Assembly: GCA_905235415.1 (NCBI GenBank)
Contig: CAJOKX010000014.1
Coordinates: forward strand, 1-42,443
Source of the DNA: an uncultured Lachnospiraceae bacterium
GTDB lineage: Bacteria; Bacillota; Clostridia; Lachnospirales; Lachnospiraceae
Direction: 5' to 3'
DNA: 42,443 nucleotides
Below the pieces are notes generated by a model. That model searched no databases. It was not told the origin of the DNA and was given only the letters and a program-made list of their open reading frames with translations. Each line of letters opens with the position of its first letter. Position 1 is the stretch's first letter. Shown piece by piece: positions 38,355-42,443 of the stretch. The translations under genes and the position numbers were made by a program.

Positions 38355-38402
38355 TCCCGGGGATGGATGCCTGCCTCAGACAGGCATCCGTCTGCACCGG
38401 GA
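38355..38402 (+). promoter_or_regulatory. Nested inverted repeats in the pgk-tpiA intergenic region
   Basis: Outer tcccgg/ccggga and inner ggatgcctg/caggcatcc, no T-tail. Confidence 0.6.
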
Positions 38403-38440
38403 GTGAACACAGAAGATTGTGATAAGTAGAGGAGATTCTC

Positions 38441-39193
38441 ATGGCAAGAAGAAAGATTATCGCCGGCAACTGGAAGATGAACATGACCCCGAGCGAAGCG
38501 AAGGCTCTGGTCGAGACCCTGAAGGATCTGGTCAACAATCCTGAGGTGGATGTTGTATACTGCGTACCGGCGATCGATATCGTCCCGGTTGTGGAGGCAG
38601 TCAAGGGCTCAAACGTCGAGGTCGGCGCTGAGAATATGTACATTGAAGAGAAGGGTGCATATACCGGAGAGATCGCTCCCGCTATGATCGTGGATGCCGG
38701 CGCGAAGTACGTCATCATCGGCCATTCCGAGAGAAGAGAGTATTTCAAGGAGAGCGATGAGTTCCTGAACAAGAAGGTCCTGAAGGCATTTGAGCATGGC
38801 CTGACCCCGATCCTCTGCTGCGGCGAGAGCCTGGAGCAGAGAGAAGCAGGCGTGACGCTTGACTGGATCCGTCTGCAGATCAAGTCTGATCTTCAGAATG
38901 TGACTGCAGAGCAGGCAGCGTCCATGGTCATCGCTTATGAGCCGATCTGGGCGATCGGAACCGGCAAGACCGCGACGACCGAGCAGGCTGAGGAAGTCTG
39001 CAAGGCGATCCGTGAGACCATCGCTGAGATCTATGACGAAGCGACTGCTGAGTCTATCCGTATCCAGTATGGCGGATCCATGAATGCAAAGAACTGTGAT
39101 GAGCTTCTGGCACAGCCGGATATTGACGGCGGACTGATCGGCGGAGCGTCCCTGAAACCTGATTTCGGACGCATCGTCAATTACGTCAAGTAA
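38441..39193 (+). CDS. tpiA: Triosephosphate isomerase
   Basis: [44 protein letters not shown]. Confidence 0.98.
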   Translation: MARRKIIAGNWKMNMTPSEAKALVETLKDLVNNPEVDVVYCVPAIDIVPVVEAVKGSNVEVGAENMYIEEKGAYTGEIAPAMIVDAGAKYVIIGHSERREYFKESDEFLNKKVLKAFEHGLTPILCCGESLEQREAGVTLDWIRLQIKSDLQNVTAEQAASMVIAYEPIWAIGTGKTATTEQAEEVCKAIRETIAEIYDEATAESIRIQYGGSMNAKNCDELLAQPDIDGGLIGGASLKPDFGRIVNYVK

Positions 39194-39218
39194 GAATCCC
39201 GTTACACGCTCTGAGAAG

Positions 39219-39260
39219 TCCTGTATCCGCGAAATAGATGCGCCGGATACAGGATTTTTT
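39219..39260 (+). terminator. Rho-independent terminator of tpiA
   Basis: tcctgtatccg ... cggatacagga followed by tttttt. Confidence 0.92.
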
Positions 39261-39298
39261 CTGCTTATCAGGCGGATATGAGCCGCGCTCTGAGGAGG

Positions 39299-39358
39299 CG
39301 GTGCCAGCGCATCGCTCGCGGCGCGGAAAGTGGGCCGCGGCGTTCCTGAAAAAATGGA
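39299..39358. repeat. GC-rich intergenic repeat, copy 2 (pairs with 11615-11674)
   Basis: Shares cggtgccagcgca..cgcggcgcgg..gggccg.ggcgttc.tgaa with copy 1. Confidence 0.7.
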
Positions 39359-39367
39359 AAACAGCAG

Positions 39368-39396
39368 TTGCAATCGGGCATCTGTGCTTATATAGT
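39368..39396 (+). promoter_or_regulatory. Candidate promoter TTGCAA-N17-TATAGT for the MATE genes
   Basis: -35 at 39368-39373, -10 at 39391-39396. Confidence 0.6.
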
Positions 39397-39436
39397 AGAC
39401 GATAACGCGCCGGGGAAAAGGGAGTTGAAAACAGCC

Positions 39437-40825
39437 ATGCAGAACTCGTATGATCAGACATCCATCGACTGGAAAGACTTTTATCACAGACTCTTTGTGC
39501 TTGCCGCGCCGATTGCATTCCAGAGCCTGATGCTCGCATCTGTCGCGGCGGCGGACGCCCTGATGCTCGGCCGTGTCACGCAGTATGAGATGACGGCTGT
39601 ATCGCTCGCCGCGCAGGTATCGTTTGTCCAGAATATGTTCATCTCGGCGTTCATTTCCGCCGGGGCGATTCTCGGAGCGCAGTACTATGGGAAAGGGGAC
39701 CGCCGGACCATACAGGAACTGTTCAATATGATGCTGCGCTTCACAGTGTGCCTTTCCCTGGTGTTTTTTGCAGCCTGCGAATTGTGTCCGGGCGCCCTGA
39801 TGCATATTTTCGCGGAGGATCCGGAACTGATCCGGATCGGAAGCGGCTACCTTCGGATCGCGGGCTGGTCGTATGTGATCTGCGCCGTCTCGCAGTGTTA
39901 TCTGACGGTGATGAAGGTCACCGATCACGTTCTTCCAAACGCGCTGATCAGTTCGGTGGCTGTCGTGAGCAACATTCTTCTCAACGCGGTTTTCATCTAC
40001 GGGCTGTTCGGAATGCCGGCGCTGCACTATAAGGGGACCGCGGTTGCAACGACGATCGCGCGCCTGATCGAACTGATCCTGTGCCTGGTTGTTTCCGCAG
40101 GAGCCGGCCACGTCCGGCCCGGATGGCGGCGTCTGTTCAGACGGGACAAGGCTTTGACAAAGGACTATGTGCGGCAGTGCCTCCCGCTTCTGGGCGGCTC
40201 TCTTCTGTGGGGCGTCGGATTCACTTCCTACACCGCGATCATCGGGCATCTCGGCGCGGATGCGGCGGCCGCCAATTCCGTCTCGGCTGTCATCCGGGAT
40301 CTGATCTGCTGCGCGTGCAACGGCATCGCCTGCGCTGCCGGAATCATGGTCGGAAATGAGCTTGGCGCGGGAAGGCTGGAGAGAGGAAAACAGTACGGAA
40401 TCAAACTGAAAAGTATTTCCTGGGTGATCGGATTCGGATCGACCGCGCTGGTGCTGGCGCTGACTCCGCTCGTGGTGCGCATGGTGATCCTGACCGGCCA
40501 GGCGCGCAGTTACCTGACCGGGATGATGGTTATCATGGCCTTTTACATGATCGGAAGATGTGTAAATACGGTCACGATCAACGGAGTGCTGGACGGGGGC
40601 GGAGACACCCTGTTCGATATGTACAGCCTTGCAGTCAGCATGTGGGGAATCGCGATCCCGCTGGCGCTGCTGGGGGCGTTTGTCTGGCACTGGCCGGTAC
40701 TGGCCGTGTATTCATGCACCTGCCTTGATGAAGTCGGGAAGATCCCCTGGGTGATGATCCGTTTCAGAAAGTACAAATGGGTGCGGAACCTGACGAGGGA
40801 ACAGACACCGGACAATAAAGAGTAA
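39437..40825 (+). CDS. MATE-family efflux transporter
   Basis: 12-TM-type hydrophobic pattern and MATE-type repeats (LAAPIAFQSLMLASVAAADALMLGRV). Start 39437 is more plausible than TTG 39368, which overlaps the promoter. Confidence 0.92.
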   Translation: MQNSYDQTSIDWKDFYHRLFVLAAPIAFQSLMLASVAAADALMLGRVTQYEMTAVSLAAQVSFVQNMFISAFISAGAILGAQYYGKGDRRTIQELFNMMLRFTVCLSLVFFAACELCPGALMHIFAEDPELIRIGSGYLRIAGWSYVICAVSQCYLTVMKVTDHVLPNALISSVAVVSNILLNAVFIYGLFGMPALHYKGTAVATTIARLIELILCLVVSAGAGHVRPGWRRLFRRDKALTKDYVRQCLPLLGGSLLWGVGFTSYTAIIGHLGADAAAANSVSAVIRDLICCACNGIACAAGIMVGNELGAGRLERGKQYGIKLKSISWVIGFGSTALVLALTPLVVRMVILTGQARSYLTGMMVIMAFYMIGRCVNTVTINGVLDGGGDTLFDMYSLAVSMWGIAIPLALLGAFVWHWPVLAVYSCTCLDEVGKIPWVMIRFRKYKWVRNLTREQTPDNKE

Positions 40826-40829
40826 GACT

Positions 40830-42236
40830 ATGAAGATAACAGGAAGCAAGTATATAGGGGATAAGGCGTTCTACAAGATGCTGGTCACCGTCGCCGTCCC
40901 GGTGATGATCCAGAACGGCATCACCAACTTTGTCAGCCTGCTCGACAATATCATGATCGGCCAGGTCGGGACGGAGCAGATGTCCGGCGTTGCCATTGTG
41001 AACCAGATCATGTTCATATTTTTCCTGTGCATGTTCGGAGGGCTGTCCGGCGCGGGGATCTTTACAGCGCAGTATTTCGGATATGAGGATGACGAGGGCG
41101 TCCGCAATACCTTCCGCTATAAGCTGTGGCTGGGACTGGTGGTGACAGTGACAGCCGTTTTAATCATGGCTGTTTTCGGGCCGGATCTGATCGGCCTGTT
41201 CCTGAATGAGAGCGAAGGCGGAGGAGACCTTGCGGCAACCCTGCGCTATGGACTTGGTTACATGCACATCATCTTTCTGGGGATGCCGTTCATTTTTATC
41301 AGCTTTACCTACTCCAGCACGATGCGTGAGTGCGGCGAGACTTTCTTCCCGATGATCGCCGGCATGGTGGCCGTGGGCGTCAACCTGGTATTCAATTATC
41401 TGCTGATCTTCGGGAAATTCGGCTTCCCGAAGCTGGGTGTCAACGGCGCAGCGATTGCGACGGACCTGTCCAGAGTGGCAGAATGCGCGCTGATCGTCAT
41501 CTGGCTGCACCGGCACTCAGACACGCATACCTATGTGAAGGGGCTCTACAGGACCCTGAAGGTGCCGATTGCCAGCGTGCGGAAGTTCTTTGTGACCGGG
41601 GCGCCCCTCCTGGTCAACGAGACGCTCTGGGCGCTCGGAATCTTCCTGCAGAGCCAGGCGTATTCCCTGCGCGGGCTCAACGCCGTTGCTGGACAGAATA
41701 TTGCCAATACCATTTATAATGTATTCAACATTGCGTTTATCGCGCTGGGAGACGCGGTTGCCATCATCGTCGGCCAGCTGCTCGGCGCCGGGAAGATGAA
41801 AGAGGCCAAGCAGACGGATACCTGGATCATCTCGTCCTCCGTGATGATCGGAAGCATGATCATGATCCTGATGCTGATCGCCGCGCCGGTGTTTCCGCAG
41901 CTGTACAATACGAACGATGAGGCGCGCCATCTGGCCACACTGTTCCTGATGGTGCAGGCGGTTGCGACGCCGAAGGAAGCGTTTCTGCATACGACCTACT
42001 TTACGATACGCTCCGGAGGAAAGACGATCATCACCTTTTTCTTTGACAGCTTTTTCATGTGCGTGGTCAGCGTTCCGACTGCTTTTCTCCTCAGCCGGTT
42101 CACAGACATGCACGTTGTGATGATCTTTGCCGTTGTTCATGCGATGGATCTGATCAAGTGCGTGATCGGATATATCCTGGTTAGGAAAAATGTGTGGATG
42201 ATCAATATTGTCCGGGAGGAGACGGATCCGCAGTGA
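40830..42236 (+). CDS. MATE-family efflux transporter (second, tandem)
   Basis: VTVAVPVMIQNGITNFVSLLDNIMIGQVGTEQMSGVAIVNQ. Confidence 0.93.
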   Translation: MKITGSKYIGDKAFYKMLVTVAVPVMIQNGITNFVSLLDNIMIGQVGTEQMSGVAIVNQIMFIFFLCMFGGLSGAGIFTAQYFGYEDDEGVRNTFRYKLWLGLVVTVTAVLIMAVFGPDLIGLFLNESEGGGDLAATLRYGLGYMHIIFLGMPFIFISFTYSSTMRECGETFFPMIAGMVAVGVNLVFNYLLIFGKFGFPKLGVNGAAIATDLSRVAECALIVIWLHRHSDTHTYVKGLYRTLKVPIASVRKFFVTGAPLLVNETLWALGIFLQSQAYSLRGLNAVAGQNIANTIYNVFNIAFIALGDAVAIIVGQLLGAGKMKEAKQTDTWIISSSVMIGSMIMILMLIAAPVFPQLYNTNDEARHLATLFLMVQAVATPKEAFLHTTYFTIRSGGKTIITFFFDSFFMCVVSVPTAFLLSRFTDMHVVMIFAVVHAMDLIKCVIGYILVRKNVWMINIVREETDPQ

Positions 42237-42276
42237 CGGAGAATCGCACAGTTCCGCCGATGGCGTACTTGAATTC

Positions 42277-42443
42277 ACAGGCCAGCCTCCGACCTTCTGC
42301 ATGGAGTTCTGTGGGCACAACTGAAAACCATAGGCAGCCGACTAAGCTTTGCGAGTTGCTGCAGCCGCGGTGCTGAACGTCCAGTGGACGTTCGTCCAGC
42401 ACCGACCGGAACGGAGTGGAGAAGCGACCACGCTTCTATAGGA
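42277..42443 (+). mobile_element. Left part of MITE-like element (copy C, truncated by window end), carrying an extra hairpin module
   Basis: acaggccagcctccgaccttctgcatggagttctgtgggcacaactgaaaaccataggcagccgactaagctttgcgagttgctgcag is identical to copy B. About 56 nt with hairpin 42369-42403 then replace 'actcgg', after which the match resumes. The outer terminus is divergent and may begin nearer 42246. Confidence 0.8.

Noticed and set aside
38609-40690. 693-aa minus-strand ORF antisense to tpiA and the first MATE gene
   Set aside because: Shadow ORF caused by GC-rich codon bias. Translation is low-complexity (H/R/D/Q-rich) with no domain motif, and it runs across a strong terminator and promoter of the opposite strand.
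42369-42403. Rho-independent terminator after the second MATE gene
   Set aside because: Strong hairpin but no T-tract, and it is an insertion module within the repeat element.

Overview
This 42.4 kb, moderately high-GC window looks chromosomal and comes from a Clostridia-type Firmicute, probably Lachnospiraceae (an inference from gene content and order). Most of it is housekeeping: M16C presequence protease, era, recO, glyS, ppdK, an HPr-like gene, tRNA-Arg(ACG), apt, relA/spoT, MBL hydrolase, hemZ, aspS, rpsB-tsf, glgA, gap-pgk-tpiA and two tandem MATE transporters. The main points of interest are: (1) a 220-bp MITE-like element with a perfect 20-bp terminal inverted repeat and a perfect 8-bp target duplication, with partial copies of the same family at both window ends; (2) a voltage-gated-type ion channel fused to a C-terminal cyclase/kynurenine-formamidase-like domain whose metal/catalytic motif is degenerate; (3) a four-gene MacAB-like export cassette with two different membrane-fusion adaptors, one with an Asp/Trp repeat tail and one with a very large acidic insertion at the expected tip of its alpha-hairpin; (4) an HPr-family protein that keeps the regulatory Ser motif but lacks the catalytic His (Crh-like); (5) several structured or repeated intergenic sequences, including an rpsB-tsf nested hairpin, a GC-rich intergenic repeat pair, tandem 23-25 bp repeats and a structured tsf downstream region. 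All calls were made by reading the sequence and the supplied ORF translations. No database search or folding program was run.
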